NCBI GenBank assembly: GCA_943333505.2
Contig: CALQTN020000008.1
Location: 37,260 to 101,259, forward strand
DNA: 64,000 nt
Source of the DNA: Asaia bogorensis
Lineage (GTDB): Bacteria > Pseudomonadota > Alphaproteobacteria > Acetobacterales > Acetobacteraceae
Reading direction: 5' to 3'
Made by a program: the position numbers and the translations under genes. The notes beneath the pieces were generated by a model. The model searched no databases, was not told the origin of the DNA, and worked only from the letters and a program-made list of their open reading frames with translations. Of this stretch, positions 1-9,339 are shown piece by piece (position 1 is the stretch's first letter; every line of letters begins with the position of its first letter).

Positions 1-1229
1 ACTGAGACGAACTCCCCACCACCGGCAATTTTATCGGGTCCGAAGCGATCAGCGAAAATACGTCGGACAGCCGGCACGAAGGCGGTGCCGCCGGTCAGGA
101 AGACATGGTCGATGGCATCAGTGGCAAGATTGGCTTGCAGCAGCGCGGCATCGACGGTGGTGGAGAGCTGCCCCAGATCCGGGGCAATCCAGGCTTCGAA
201 CTCGGCGCGGGTGATACGGCGCTCGATTTTGAAGGTTTTGTGTTCAAAACGCAGCAGCGCGGTCTCGGTCCGCGACAATTCGGCTTTAACGCCTGAGACG
301 ACGCGATAAAGCGCATAGCCGAGTTCTTCCTCGATCACCGTCACCAGCGCGCCGAGCCGTTCAGGATGGGCGGATGCGGCGGCGACCTCCTTGATGGCGC
401 GCAAGGTCTTCGGGTTGCGCATCAGCGACAGCAAATGCCAGCGGGCGAAGGCGGAGAAATACTCAGGCGGCACCGGCAGCGCGGTGCCGCTGCCGAGGCC
501 GCGAATTTTATAGGTATCGCCCTTGCCGAGCTTGGGGGAGATCACCGCATCGATAATGCGATAGTCGAACACATCCCCCGCGATGCCAATGCCGGTGTTG
601 GACAAAGCCACGACCCGGCCAGTGTCCGGATCGAAGCGCAGCACCGAAAAATCACTGGTGCCACCGCCAAAATCGCCGATCAGCACGTTGGCTGGGCGGG
701 TCAGGCCGCGCACGAAGCGATAGCCGGCGCCTTCCGGCTCCAGTGCGAGGGTGATGTCGGGCATGCCAGCCTCGGCGAAGGCGGCAGTGAGCCGGGCGGC
801 CCCAAGCTCATCGCTTGGGTTCGCACCGGCGAAACGGACCGGGCGGCCCACTACCAGGCGGGCGGCTTGCGGCAGACCGCCGGCGGCGATCACCAGGGCA
901 CGCAGGAAGGTCGCGATCAGGTTTTCCAGGGTGAAGCGCCGGCCATAGATCCGGGTTTCGCTGAAGCTTGCCTGGGCAAGGTAGGTTTTCATCGACATGA
1001 TCAGCCGGCTGTCGAGCGGATCGTCGAGATAAGCCTCGATCGCCTCAGGCCCGGCTGCGTGGCGCAATTTCTGCCCGGCCTTGGTGTCATCGGCGGCAAA
1101 GCACAGCACCGAGCGGAACATTTCCAGCGCCTCTGGCCCGAAGCGACGGGTTTCGGTGCGACCATCGGCGTGGCGGAGGGCGACCACCGAGTTGGTGGTG
1201 CCGAAATCGATCCCGATTGTGAGGCCCAT
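1..1229 (-). CDS. Hsp70-family ATPase chaperone-like protein, 3' end beyond window
   Basis: Reading on the minus strand from ATG at 1229, the protein opens with MGLTIGIDFGTTNSVVAL, the phosphate-1 loop of the actin/Hsp70 ATPase fold. It continues with IGDFGGGTSDFSV (phosphate-2) and, near the left edge, DHVFLTGGTAFVPAVRR (adenosine motif). About 409 codons are visible and the reading frame is open at base 1, so the C-terminus is missing. The sequence resembles the short YegD-type Hsp70 group rather than DnaK, but the absence of a substrate-binding domain cannot be tested here. Its ATG overlaps the stop of the upstream DUF6614-like gene by one base (TGATG), so it is probably translationally coupled to the msrP operon. 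A client is not evident. Confidence 0.9.
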   Translation of the reverse strand, partial: MGLTIGIDFGTTNSVVALRHADGRTETRRFGPEALEMFRSVLCFAADDTKAGQKLRHAAGPEAIEAYLDDPLDSRLIMSMKTYLAQASFSETRIYGRRFTLENLIATFLRALVIAAGGLPQAARLVVGRPVRFAGANPSDELGAARLTAAFAEAGMPDITLALEPEGAGYRFVRGLTRPANVLIGDFGGGTSDFSVLRFDPDTGRVVALSNTGIGIAGDVFDYRIIDAVISPKLGKGDTYKIRGLGSGTALPVPPEYFSAFARWHLLSLMRNPKTLRAIKEVAAASAHPERLGALVTVIEEELGYALYRVVSGVKAELSRTETALLRFEHKTFKIERRITRAEFEAWIAPDLGQLSTTVDAALLQANLATDAIDHVFLTGGTAFVPAVRRIFADRFGPDKIAGGGEFVS

Positions 1230-1579
1230 CAGAAGCGTTCTTCACCGTGATGGCGGGCGGCGTCGGGGAAATCACGATAGAGCGCGAAGACCACGTTCTG
1301 CGCCACCGAGTTCACCCCGAAATGGAAGCCTTCCAACGGGTCGCGACGGCTGGCAACGGTTTGAAACGCTGCTTCAAGCTGGGCGAGGTCGCGGACTTCG
1401 ATGGTGATATGCCAGTCGCCCATGCCACGTAGCCCGAAGCCGAGCTTGGCGCGGGTGGTGCGCCACGACGCGATCAGATCGCGGTCGCGCAAATGCCCAA
1501 GATAGCGATCGAGGCTTTCGACAAATGCGAGATCGGCGACCCCGGGTTTGAGGTCGCAATAGACATGATAAATATCCAT
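1229..1579 (-). CDS. DUF6614-like small protein
   Basis: This is a 116-residue soluble protein with no signal peptide or membrane segment. It begins MDIYHVYCDLKPG, has a central WHITIEVRDLAQLEAAF segment and ends in an aromatic region (VFALYRDFPD). The alternating beta strands and the pattern around Y-H-x-x-x-D-L-K resemble my recollection of the uncharacterised DUF6614 family, which is small and of ferredoxin-like appearance. No catalytic motif is visible. It lies six bases after the small membrane gene and overlaps the Hsp70-like gene, so it is the third gene of the msrP transcription unit. Function is unknown. Confidence 0.7.
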   Translation of the reverse strand: MDIYHVYCDLKPGVADLAFVESLDRYLGHLRDRDLIASWRTTRAKLGFGLRGMGDWHITIEVRDLAQLEAAFQTVASRRDPLEGFHFGVNSVAQNVVFALYRDFPDAARHHGEERF

Positions 1580-1585
1580 CCGGCG

Positions 1586-1912
1586 TCAGCCCCGGCGCCG
1601 ATGCGGTCCAGTTGCTGCTGGCCGGCTGGCCAGGCTGAACGCGCCACCACCACACAGCACGGCGACGGTGAGCGGCAGCAACCAACTCGGTCGCGCCAGC
1701 AGCGGCACAACCAACCCGGTCCACAGCCATCCCAGCGACGCGCCGCGCAGTGTGTCTTGGAGATTAACCAGCAATTGATGGTCAGCACGGCTCAGTGCGG
1801 TGCCGAGGCTGGTGCCGGGCGACAGCAGCAACGCCATCCCGAACGCGGCAACCAGGAAGGCTGCCGACAGCACCATCAGGACGCGCACGGAGGTGGACGA
1901 TTTCAGGGTCAC
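1586..1912 (-). CDS. small membrane protein coupled to msrP
   Basis: A 108-residue protein with one hydrophobic helix at about residues 12-30 (VLMVLSAAFLVAAFGMALLL) and one or two more at about 60-95 (WLWTGLVVPLL and LLPLTVAVLCGGGAF), ending in a basic arginine-rich tail. Its ATG overlaps the msrP stop by four bases. The usual partner of msrP is the six-helix haem protein MsrQ, and this protein is too short and lacks histidine pairs for haem, so I do not call it MsrQ. It may be an unrelated inner-membrane protein or a substitute anchor. Its family is not recognised. Confidence 0.65.
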   Translation of the reverse strand: MTLKSSTSVRVLMVLSAAFLVAAFGMALLLSPGTSLGTALSRADHQLLVNLQDTLRGASLGWLWTGLVVPLLARPSWLLPLTVAVLCGGGAFSLASRPAATGPHRRRG

Positions 1913-2886
1913 ACGAAAAGTCGCTCGCTCTTTTTATCGGTATACATCGAAGCGACGTAATCGCCATAGCCATTCCATATCTGTGTCGGCACCATTTCGT
2001 CTTTACCAAGCAGGCGTTCACGTGCCTGGCTCCAGCGCGGATGGGGGACATCCGGGTTCACATTGGCCCAGAAGCCATATTCGCTGTCCTGCAATTCCTG
2101 CCAGAAAGTCTTGGGGCGCTGGTCGGTGAAGCTGATCTTCACGATCGATTTCGCCGATTTGAAGCCGTATTTCCACGGCAGGGTCAGCCGGATCGGGGCG
2201 CCGTTCTGCGGCGGGATGGTCTTGCCGTACATGCCGACCGACAGGAACGACAATTCGTTCATCGCTTCCTGCATGGTGACCGCTTCGGTGTAAGGCCAGG
2301 GATAATAGCTCATTTTCAGACCCGGCATGGTTTTCTGGTCGGCCAGCGTGGTGAACACGACATATTGCGCGCTGCCCAGTGGCTCGGCCATTTTCACCAA
2401 TTCGGAGAGCTGAAAGCCGATCCACGGCACCGTCATCGCCCAGGTTTCGACGCAGCGATGGCGATAAGCGCGTTCCTCGAGGCTGACCTTCTTCATCAAA
2501 TCGTCAAACCCGATGGACTTGGGGGTTTTCACCATGCCGTCGATGGCGATGGTCCAGGGCGCTGTTGGCAGCGCCTGGGCAGCATCCAGCACGGATTTGG
2601 AGGTGCCGAATTCATAATAATTGTTATAGCTGATGGCGTCTTTTTCCGGCGTGATGTCGCGGCCTGCGACATAGCCCGCGTTCGCGCGGGCGCTGAGCGG
2701 CTTCAATTCCTGCATTTTTGCGGTCGGCCCGCCGAATATTTTCCATTGGGCGCTGGCGGGGCCTGCGACCAGCCCACCGGCAATCGCTCCCAGCCCGCCG
2801 ATCAGGGCGCGGCGATTGGTGACCAGGTGTTCGGGCGTCATCGCGCTGGCGGGCAAATCCCAGATACGGCGGTTCTTGATCAACAT
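1909..2886 (-). CDS. msrP: periplasmic methionine-sulfoxide reductase catalytic subunit MsrP
   Basis: A 325-residue molybdoenzyme that repairs oxidised methionine in periplasmic proteins. The N-terminus carries a twin-arginine signal (R25-R26, then a hydrophobic stretch to about A46). The conserved YNNYYEF stretch (about 87-93) and the segment [11 protein letters not shown] place the molybdenum-ligating cysteine at about C145. Length matches the YedY/MsrP family. A good Shine-Dalgarno (GAGGAG) precedes the ATG. In the family, electrons come from the membrane haem protein MsrQ, but no msrQ is next to it. Instead three unrelated-looking genes follow in the same overlapping unit. The 178-bp region up to 3064 is a divergent promoter region shared with the desulfhydrase. 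Confidence 0.93.
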   Translation of the reverse strand: MLIKNRRIWDLPASAMTPEHLVTNRRALIGGLGAIAGGLVAGPASAQWKIFGGPTAKMQELKPLSARANAGYVAGRDITPEKDAISYNNYYEFGTSKSVLDAAQALPTAPWTIAIDGMVKTPKSIGFDDLMKKVSLEERAYRHRCVETWAMTVPWIGFQLSELVKMAEPLGSAQYVVFTTLADQKTMPGLKMSYYPWPYTEAVTMQEAMNELSFLSVGMYGKTIPPQNGAPIRLTLPWKYGFKSAKSIVKISFTDQRPKTFWQELQDSEYGFWANVNPDVPHPRWSQARERLLGKDEMVPTQIWNGYGDYVASMYTDKKSERLFV

Positions 2887-3064
2887 GGGTCGGTCTCCTC
2901 TGGCGTGTGCAGCGGACTTCGGCCGAGCATCCCGGATGGATGTTCAGTCTGCCCGGAAATCGCGTGCGGGTCCACGGGATTGCATTGCGATCGTCATTAG
3001 GAAACAGTCTGGCAGCGCGCATGTTACATGTGGCGCCGGAAATATTTATCGAAAGTGCCCCGCC

Positions 3065-4066
3065 ATGCATCTCGCCCGCTTCCCCCGCGTGAAACTATGC
3101 CATGCCCCGACCCCGTTGGAGTTCATGCCGAACCTGACCAAGGCGCTCGGCGGGCCGCAGCTTTGGATCAAGCGCGATGATTGCACCGGGGTCGCGATGG
3201 GGGGTAACAAGAACCGCAAGCTCGAATATCTCATGGGCGAAGCGCTCGCCCAGGGCGCGACGCATATCGTGACCCAGGGAGCATTGCAGTCCAACCATGT
3301 CCGCCAGACTGCGGCGGTCTGTGCCAAGCTTGGCCTGAAATGCACCGCTTTGCTGGAACATCGGGTGGACACCAACTCGGTCGAATACCTCGAAGGCGGC
3401 AACGTCCTGCTCGACCATCTGCTCGGCATCAACATCGAATACCGCGCCGGCGGCACCGACATGCAGGCGGCACTCGAGGATGCCGGCGCCAAACTCAGCG
3501 CGGCCGGCGAGAAAGTCTATCTGATCCCGGGCGGCGGTTCCAACGCAGTCGGCGCGATGGGCTATGTCCATGTCGCCCTCGAATTGCTCGCACAAGCCAA
3601 CGAGATCGGTCTGCGGATTGACCGTCTGGTCCATGCGACCGGCAGCGCTGGCACCCAGGCCGGATTGGTGGCCGGGTTCGAGGCGTTGAATGCCGGCATC
3701 AGGGTGCTCGGCATCGGGGTGCGCGCCCCGAAGGATCGCCAGGAGGCGGTCGTGCACAAACTCGCCGAGGCCACCGCGGCGCGACTGGGCATCGCCAGCA
3801 TCCGGCGCGAGGCTGTTGAGGCCAATTGTGACTATGTCGGCGCGGGTTACGGCCAGCCAACCCCGGGCATGGTCGAGGCGGTGACGATGTTTGCCCGCAG
3901 CGAGGCGATTTTTCTCGATCCGGTTTATTCGGGCAAAGGCGCTGCTGGGCTGATCGACCTGATCCGTAAGGGGTATTTTACCGCTGAGGAAAATGTTGTG
4001 TTCCTGCATACTGGTGGTCAGGTCGGCCTGTTCGCTTATCGCGACGCGCTGGTACCGGCTGGCTGA
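3065..4066 (+). CDS. PLP-dependent D-cysteine desulfhydrase / L-cysteate sulfo-lyase family enzyme
   Basis: A 333-residue fold-type II PLP enzyme of the ACC deaminase/D-cysteine desulfhydrase group. The Schiff-base lysine is in MGGNKNRK (about K49), followed by [14 protein letters not shown], a phosphate-binding stretch [14 protein letters not shown] and the C-terminal [14 protein letters not shown] and FLHTGGQ motifs. The start MHLARFPRV is chosen because the open frame extends upstream without family similarity and this N-terminus matches the family. D-cysteine desulfhydrase (DcyD) and L-cysteate sulfo-lyase (CuyA) are close relatives, and the sequence alone does not tell me which substrate applies. 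It diverges from msrP, a sulfur-repair gene, and is followed by a strong hairpin. Confidence 0.85.
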   Translation: MHLARFPRVKLCHAPTPLEFMPNLTKALGGPQLWIKRDDCTGVAMGGNKNRKLEYLMGEALAQGATHIVTQGALQSNHVRQTAAVCAKLGLKCTALLEHRVDTNSVEYLEGGNVLLDHLLGINIEYRAGGTDMQAALEDAGAKLSAAGEKVYLIPGGGSNAVGAMGYVHVALELLAQANEIGLRIDRLVHATGSAGTQAGLVAGFEALNAGIRVLGIGVRAPKDRQEAVVHKLAEATAARLGIASIRREAVEANCDYVGAGYGQPTPGMVEAVTMFARSEAIFLDPVYSGKGAAGLIDLIRKGYFTAEENVVFLHTGGQVGLFAYRDALVPAG

Positions 4067-4086
4067 TTTCGCTCCAGCGCTCACAT

Positions 4087-4123
4087 TTCATTTACCCCAG
4101 ATCGGCAGACTGGGGTAAATGAA
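4087..4123. terminator. perfect 14-bp hairpin after the desulfhydrase gene
   Basis: Bases 4087-4100 pair perfectly with 4110-4123 around a nine-base loop (arm core TTACCCCAG / CTGGGGTAA). It lies 21 bases after the desulfhydrase stop and is a likely transcript end, although no long U-tract follows, so an operator or processing site is also possible. Confidence 0.55.
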
Positions 4124-4313
4124 TGTCAACGACGACGTGACGCGCTGAGAAATTGAGATTTTCTGCCGTGCTGCTGGCGGGGCGTGCCACACGTGAGGCC
4201 AGGGTGCGACCGCGGGCGCGTTGATCGAGGCCGCCGACGAATGTGGCGTGTCCGATTTGCCCGGCCTGGCTTTCCCGGCTAGAGCCACCGGAGTGATTAG
4301 CGTGGCGGGTCAA

Positions 4314-5306
4314 ATGGCACGACGATTTCTGGTGACCGGTGGTGCCGGCTATGTCGGCAGCCATCTTGTGCGGGCGTTGCGCGCCCGGGGCGATCGCTGC
4401 ACGGTGTTGGATAATCTCAGTACCGGTCACCATGAAGCTGTGCCGGACGATGTTGCTCTGGCTGAAATTGATCTGGCGGACCGGGTGGCGGTGGATCAGT
4501 TGCTGGCCGACGGTCCGTGGGACGGTGTGTTTCACTTTGCCGCCCTGTCATTGGTTGGCGACAGCATGCGCGACCCGATGGGCTATTTCGCCGCCAATGT
4601 CGGCAATTCCGGCGGTCTGATCGATGCTTGTATCCGCCACGACGTGAAGAAGCTGGTGTTTTCGTCAACCGCTGCGTTGTTCGGGCTGCCTGAACGCCTG
4701 CCGATCGCGGAAGACGATCGGAGCGACCCGGGCTCGCCCTATGGCGAGAGCAAATTCATGGTCGAACGCATGCTGTCCTGGGCGGACCGGGTGCACGGAC
4801 TGCGTTATGCCGCATTGCGTTATTTCAACGCGGCAGGCGCCGATCCGGATGGCGCTCTTGGCGAAGATCACCGGCCCGAAACCCATCTGATTCCGCTGGC
4901 GATCGATGCAGCCCTCCGCCGACGCCCACCGCTCGCGGTGTTCGGCACCGATTATCCGACGCCGGACGGCACCTGCGTGCGCGATTATGTCCATGTCAGC
5001 GACCTTGCCACCGCCCATCTCGCCGCTTTCGAGCAACTCGATACCGCGAGCGTAACCTATAATCTCGGCAGCGAAGCAGGGCACTCCGTCCACGACGTTC
5101 TGGCGAGCGTGGCGCGGGTGGGCGGACGCGAGGTCCCGCATACGCTTGCCCCGCGTCGGCCGGGCGATCCGGCGGTGCTGGTCGCCTCATCCGCCCGCAT
5201 CCGCGCCGCGTGCGGCTGGCAGCCGCGCTTTACAGCCCTGGACGATATTGTCGCCACCGCCTGGGCATGGCGCAACGCGCATCCGTCAGGCTATGACAAC
5301 GGGTAG
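4314..5306 (+). CDS. galE: UDP-glucose 4-epimerase
   Basis: A 330-residue extended SDR that interconverts UDP-glucose and UDP-galactose using bound NAD. The Rossmann motif is FLVTGGAGYVGSH at about residues 5-17. The active-site Ser is in FSSTAALFG (about 118) and Tyr-Lys is in SPYGESK (about Y143, K147). RYFNAAGADPDG and YNLGS follow, as in GalE. The ATG at 4314 is preferred because it starts right before the Rossmann strand, whereas the upstream in-frame extension is low-similarity. It sits directly ahead of two glycosyltransferases, so it probably supplies UDP-galactose (or UDP-GalNAc) for a surface glycan made by this island. Confidence 0.9.
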   Translation: MARRFLVTGGAGYVGSHLVRALRARGDRCTVLDNLSTGHHEAVPDDVALAEIDLADRVAVDQLLADGPWDGVFHFAALSLVGDSMRDPMGYFAANVGNSGGLIDACIRHDVKKLVFSSTAALFGLPERLPIAEDDRSDPGSPYGESKFMVERMLSWADRVHGLRYAALRYFNAAGADPDGALGEDHRPETHLIPLAIDAALRRRPPLAVFGTDYPTPDGTCVRDYVHVSDLATAHLAAFEQLDTASVTYNLGSEAGHSVHDVLASVARVGGREVPHTLAPRRPGDPAVLVASSARIRAACGWQPRFTALDDIVATAWAWRNAHPSGYDNG

Positions 5307-5337
5307 CTGATCTGGCGAGATCAGCACGGAGGATGAA

Positions 5338-8040
5338 ATGCTGGGTACGGATATCGATCTGTTGCTACCGCCGGTCGGGCTTGCCCGTACCCAATGGTGT
5401 GCGTTCGATCACCTATGGTACTTACGCGCCTATCCCTCCGCCGCGGCAGAGATCGGCGGCACCGGCTTTACCCAGGTGCGCGATCACTACGTCGCCCACG
5501 GCGCAGCGCGCGGATTATCGCCGAACATGTTCTTCGACGAAGCCTGGTATCGCATCCGCTACCAGGACGTCGCCGCTGAAATCGCGGCCGGTGCAATCGC
5601 CAGTGGCTACGCCCATTATTGCCTGGCAGGCTATGGTAATCGCGCCCCACACTGGTTGTTCGACCCGGAAACCTATGCCAGCTATTCGCCGGACCTGACT
5701 GACGCTGAGCTTATCCAGCTCGATTGCGTCAATCTTTACGATCATTATCTGCGCATCGGCATGGTCCAGGGGCGGGTGGCGCATCTGCTGTTCGATCCGG
5801 CCACTTACCGCGCCAGCTATGCCGGTGCGTGGGAGAGGGTGTCAGAAATTGATCGGATCGGCGCGTTCGTCGACTTCCTGACCGAACGGCTGGCAGCAAA
5901 ACACGCGGAACCCGCGACCTCGATCTATTTTGACCCGGCATGGTTTTCCGCCCGCCATAAGCCTGCCTCGCACGGGGCGCTGCATGCCTATCTGACCGCA
6001 GACCAGACAACGTCATGCGATCCGGTTGCAGACTTTGATGAGGGTTTTTACCGCACCAAATACTCTGAAATTTCCGAGGCCATCCGTCGCGGGACACTAA
6101 GTTCGGGATACGAGCATTTTCTGAAACATGGCGCCGTCGCTCTGCTCAACCCCAACGCGTCAGCCAATTTGCGCGCCTATCACGATGCCAACCCGCAGAT
6201 CGCTGCAGCGATTGCCAGCGGGCAATGCCGCGATGCGTTTGCCCATTGGCGCGCCACCTCGGCCAGCGTCGCAGTACCCCTGGCGCCGATCCACCATGGC
6301 GGCGGGCAACTTATCGCTTTCGGGAGCGATCCTGACAGTGGCCTGTGGATGCTGGCAGGTGCTGCAAACCTGGACAATGACGCACCGCGCTGGCCCGCCA
6401 GGCTGGAAGTGCGGGCGGTCTTCGGCGACGCAATCCTCGCCGGCGAGGCTGACTGCGCGGTCGACCCCGCAGCGCCCGAAGCCGGCGCTAATCTGGTTTT
6501 GGGGTTGCCCGGTTCGGCGCCATCCGGGCGGCTGCGTGCAGTCGAACTGTCCTGGGGCCGCTGGATCACCCGTCTGCGCGTGCCAGCCTCGGCGCGGGCG
6601 ATGCGCCATGAGGATGTGCGGTCCGACATGCTCGGCCGGCTTGACCTGTTCGGCGATATTCCCGCCGCGAAACTGCTCACCAACATGCTGCGCCGCGAGA
6701 AATTCGCCGGCCATGGTACGCTCGATCGCCTGCGTCCGCCGGTATTGCTGAATTTCGATGAGGCGATCCTGTGCCCGACGACCGAAGCCGGCATGCATGA
6801 CGGCGTGGCGTTGCTGGGTTGGCTGATCGCGCCGGGCGGGGTCAAAACGATCACCCTGCATAGCGGCAATATTGCCACCCCGATCAAACTGGAAAACATG
6901 ATCAGGGTCCCGCGACTTGACGTGCTGGAGCATCTTGCGGCCACGCTGCATGTCGATCCCGATGCCTATGGGTTCGCAGCCTTCGTCGCCAATGCGATTG
7001 CGCCCGGTGCCGAACCCGGGCATATCGCGGTCGAAACCATGTCAGGCGATATCGGCTACAGCCTGCTGCCGCCGTTTCGGTTGCAGGGCATGGCGGCAAT
7101 AGAAACTCTGCTGATCCAATCGGCACCCCGTTATGGCGAGGTCGCACCCAGTTTCGATCAGGTCTACGGCCCTGCGATCGGCGCGCTGAATGCGGCACGG
7201 CTACGCATGGTGCGCCCACCCCGCAACATCGCGCTGGGGCCGATGGCAGCGCCGGTCATGCTATCGGTTGTGGTGCCGTTATTTGGCCGCACCGATTTCA
7301 TGGAATATCAGGTCGGGCTGTTCGCCCATGCCCCACCCGGGCCGGCGACCGAATATATCTATGTCCTCGACGATCCGGCCCTGGAAGCCGAGGCCGAATA
7401 TGTTGCCGCATCGATCGCGGCCCGCTTCAACGTGCCGATCCGGTTGCTGATCCTGACCCGCAATCTGGGCTATGGCCCGGCGACCAATGTCGGGCTGCGG
7501 GCGGCGCGCGGCGCGTTTGTGGCGCTGCTGAATTCGGATGTGTTTCCGATCGAGGCCGGCTGGGGCACCGCGCTGATCCTGCGCTTGCAGGCCGATGCCA
7601 AGCTGGGCGCGGTCGGGCCGATGCTGCTGTTCGAGGACGGCACGGTGCAGCACGAGGGCATGGCAATGGCGCCACTGGCAGAGTTCGGCGGCTTGCAGTT
7701 TCCATTGCATCCGCGCAAAGGTCTGCGCCCGGACGGAACGGCCGGCCTGCGCGCGGCCGAGGCAATCACCGGGGCGGCGATTGTGATGCGCCGGCGCGAT
7801 CTGCTGGCGCTCGACGGGCTTGATGAGGCCTATGCAATTGGGGATTTTGAGGATGCAGATCTGTGCCGGCGCCTGGCGGCGATGGGGCTTGCGTCCGCGG
7901 TCGATCTCGACGTGAAAATGTACCATCTGGAGCGGCAGACCCAAGGGCTTTCGGGTCGACATTGGCGAATGAACCTCACGCTGTTCAACGCCTGGGTCTA
8001 TCATCAGCGCTGGACCACCAAGGCGGAGCACCTGCCATGA
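5338..8040 (+). CDS. large glycosyltransferase: N-terminal FD..Y repeats plus C-terminal GT2 domain
   Basis: A 900-residue protein in three parts. Residues about 23-275 hold six degenerate repeats of roughly 43 residues, each opening with an FD-x3-Y/F-x3-Y/H type signature (for example FDEAWYRIRYQDV, FDPETYASY, FDPATYRASY, FDEGFYRTKY), most followed by an HY-x4-G segment. Residues about 300-620 are of unknown family. From about 641 a GT2 domain begins (MLSVVVPLFGRTDF), with YVLDDPA, LTRNLGYGPATN and LLNSDVFP as the donor/metal site, then ITGAAIVMRR and GDFEDADLCRRL. No signal peptide or membrane helix is seen. It overlaps the next gene by four bases (ATGA). Acceptor and donor sugars cannot be read from the sequence. 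Confidence 0.85.
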   Translation: MLGTDIDLLLPPVGLARTQWCAFDHLWYLRAYPSAAAEIGGTGFTQVRDHYVAHGAARGLSPNMFFDEAWYRIRYQDVAAEIAAGAIASGYAHYCLAGYGNRAPHWLFDPETYASYSPDLTDAELIQLDCVNLYDHYLRIGMVQGRVAHLLFDPATYRASYAGAWERVSEIDRIGAFVDFLTERLAAKHAEPATSIYFDPAWFSARHKPASHGALHAYLTADQTTSCDPVADFDEGFYRTKYSEISEAIRRGTLSSGYEHFLKHGAVALLNPNASANLRAYHDANPQIAAAIASGQCRDAFAHWRATSASVAVPLAPIHHGGGQLIAFGSDPDSGLWMLAGAANLDNDAPRWPARLEVRAVFGDAILAGEADCAVDPAAPEAGANLVLGLPGSAPSGRLRAVELSWGRWITRLRVPASARAMRHEDVRSDMLGRLDLFGDIPAAKLLTNMLRREKFAGHGTLDRLRPPVLLNFDEAILCPTTEAGMHDGVALLGWLIAPGGVKTITLHSGNIATPIKLENMIRVPRLDVLEHLAATLHVDPDAYGFAAFVANAIAPGAEPGHIAVETMSGDIGYSLLPPFRLQGMAAIETLLIQSAPRYGEVAPSFDQVYGPAIGALNAARLRMVRPPRNIALGPMAAPVMLSVVVPLFGRTDFMEYQVGLFAHAPPGPATEYIYVLDDPALEAEAEYVAASIAARFNVPIRLLILTRNLGYGPATNVGLRAARGAFVALLNSDVFPIEAGWGTALILRLQADAKLGAVGPMLLFEDGTVQHEGMAMAPLAEFGGLQFPLHPRKGLRPDGTAGLRAAEAITGAAIVMRRRDLLALDGLDEAYAIGDFEDADLCRRLAAMGLASAVDLDVKMYHLERQTQGLSGRHWRMNLTLFNAWVYHQRWTTKAEHLP

Positions 8041-9320
8041 CCAAGCGTCCGGCGGCCGCAACCGTTGCGGCCAAACCACGGGCTGAAAAGCGTGTGTTGG
8101 TGCTGACCCATAGCCACCCGGCGTTGTCGCGCGGCGGGGCGGAAATGTCGGCGGCCGCCTTGTCGGCGGCAGTTGGCGACAGCTTGGGATGGAAATCATG
8201 GTTGCTGGGCTGCAGCCGTGAACCAGAGGGCGCGCGGGCGGGCAGCTGTATCACCCAGCCCTTCGGTGATAATTCATATCTCTATAGCGCAGGACCGTTC
8301 AACTGGTTCGCCTTCGCCAATCGCGACAAGAACTTCCCCGGCGCGTTTGCCGCGATGTTGCGGGAAGTCCAACCCGATATCCTGCATTTTCACCACTATC
8401 TGATCTTCGGCGTTGATGCGTTCCTGATCGCGCGGCAGACATTGCCGAACTGCAAAATCGTTCTGACGCTGCATGAATACCAGGCGATCTGCAATCATTA
8501 CGGCCAGATGATCAAGACCGATGGCGATGTGCTGTGCCATCAGGCGAGCCCGCGCGATTGCAACCACTGCTTCCCAAAATACAGCCGGTCCGATTTCTTT
8601 CTACGCCAAACTTATATTCAGCGGTTCTTTGATCTGGTCGACAGCTTCATTGCACCCAGCCAGTTCCTCGCCGATCGTTATATCGCCTGGGGCGTGCCGG
8701 CGGCGAAGATGACGGTGCTGGAGAATATTGTCGGCCCCGCCCCGGCCGAAATTGTCCGCCCAGCGGAGAGTGCCGTTCTGCGGATCGGATTTTTCGGCCA
8801 GACCACCCGGCTGAAAGGCATCAACGTGGTGCTCGACGCCGCCGAAATGCTCGACGATGATGTCGCTGTGGTGTTCGACGTGCATGGTGACGACAGCGAC
8901 CAGCCCGATGAATTCCGCGAAGAATTCGCCGTCCGCCGCAAGGAGGCCGGGCGCCGGCTGCGCTTCCACGGGGCGTATGACAATCACAGGGTCGATACGC
9001 TGATGCAGCAGGTCGACCTGGTGCTGGTGGCATCTATCTGGTGGGAGAACTCGCCGGTGGTGATCCAGGAGGCGATCCGCAATCGCCGCCCGGTGATATG
9101 TTCCAACATTGGCGGCATGGCGGAAAAGATCCGACCCGGCCGCGATGGCTGGCATCTGACGCCGGGCGATGCGACAGAATTGGCAGCCCTGGTGACCCGG
9201 CTCGCGACCAATCGCGCCGAAGTGACCGCGATGGCCGCGAGCTTGCGCGATCCGGTGGCGCCGTCGGTGACGGTGGACGCCCATCTCGCGCTTTACGGTG
9301 GGTTGCTGGCAGCCAAGTAG
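8037..9320 (+). CDS. GT4-family glycosyltransferase
   Basis: A 427-residue GT-B retaining glycosyltransferase. The N-terminal half opens with KRVLVLTHSHPALSRGGAEM, the usual first strand and glycine-rich loop. The C-terminal half carries RIGFFGQTTRLKGINVVLDA, FHGAYDNHRV and the E-x7-E motif ENSPVVIQE (about E337 and E345), followed by VICSNIGGMAEKI. The ATG overlaps the preceding glycosyltransferase stop, so the two are translationally coupled and very likely act on the same glycan, with galE upstream. The open frame extends further 5' but only as an overlap with the GT2 gene, so this start is preferred. Confidence 0.88.
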   Translation: MTKRPAAATVAAKPRAEKRVLVLTHSHPALSRGGAEMSAAALSAAVGDSLGWKSWLLGCSREPEGARAGSCITQPFGDNSYLYSAGPFNWFAFANRDKNFPGAFAAMLREVQPDILHFHHYLIFGVDAFLIARQTLPNCKIVLTLHEYQAICNHYGQMIKTDGDVLCHQASPRDCNHCFPKYSRSDFFLRQTYIQRFFDLVDSFIAPSQFLADRYIAWGVPAAKMTVLENIVGPAPAEIVRPAESAVLRIGFFGQTTRLKGINVVLDAAEMLDDDVAVVFDVHGDDSDQPDEFREEFAVRRKEAGRRLRFHGAYDNHRVDTLMQQVDLVLVASIWWENSPVVIQEAIRNRRPVICSNIGGMAEKIRPGRDGWHLTPGDATELAALVTRLATNRAEVTAMAASLRDPVAPSVTVDAHLALYGGLLAAK

Positions 9321-9339
9321 AAGATCGGGGCCGGGGTGG

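Noticed and set aside
2816..3064. N-terminal extension of the desulfhydrase frame
   Set aside because: It overlaps the 5' end of msrP on the other strand and does not resemble the family; similarity starts at 3065.
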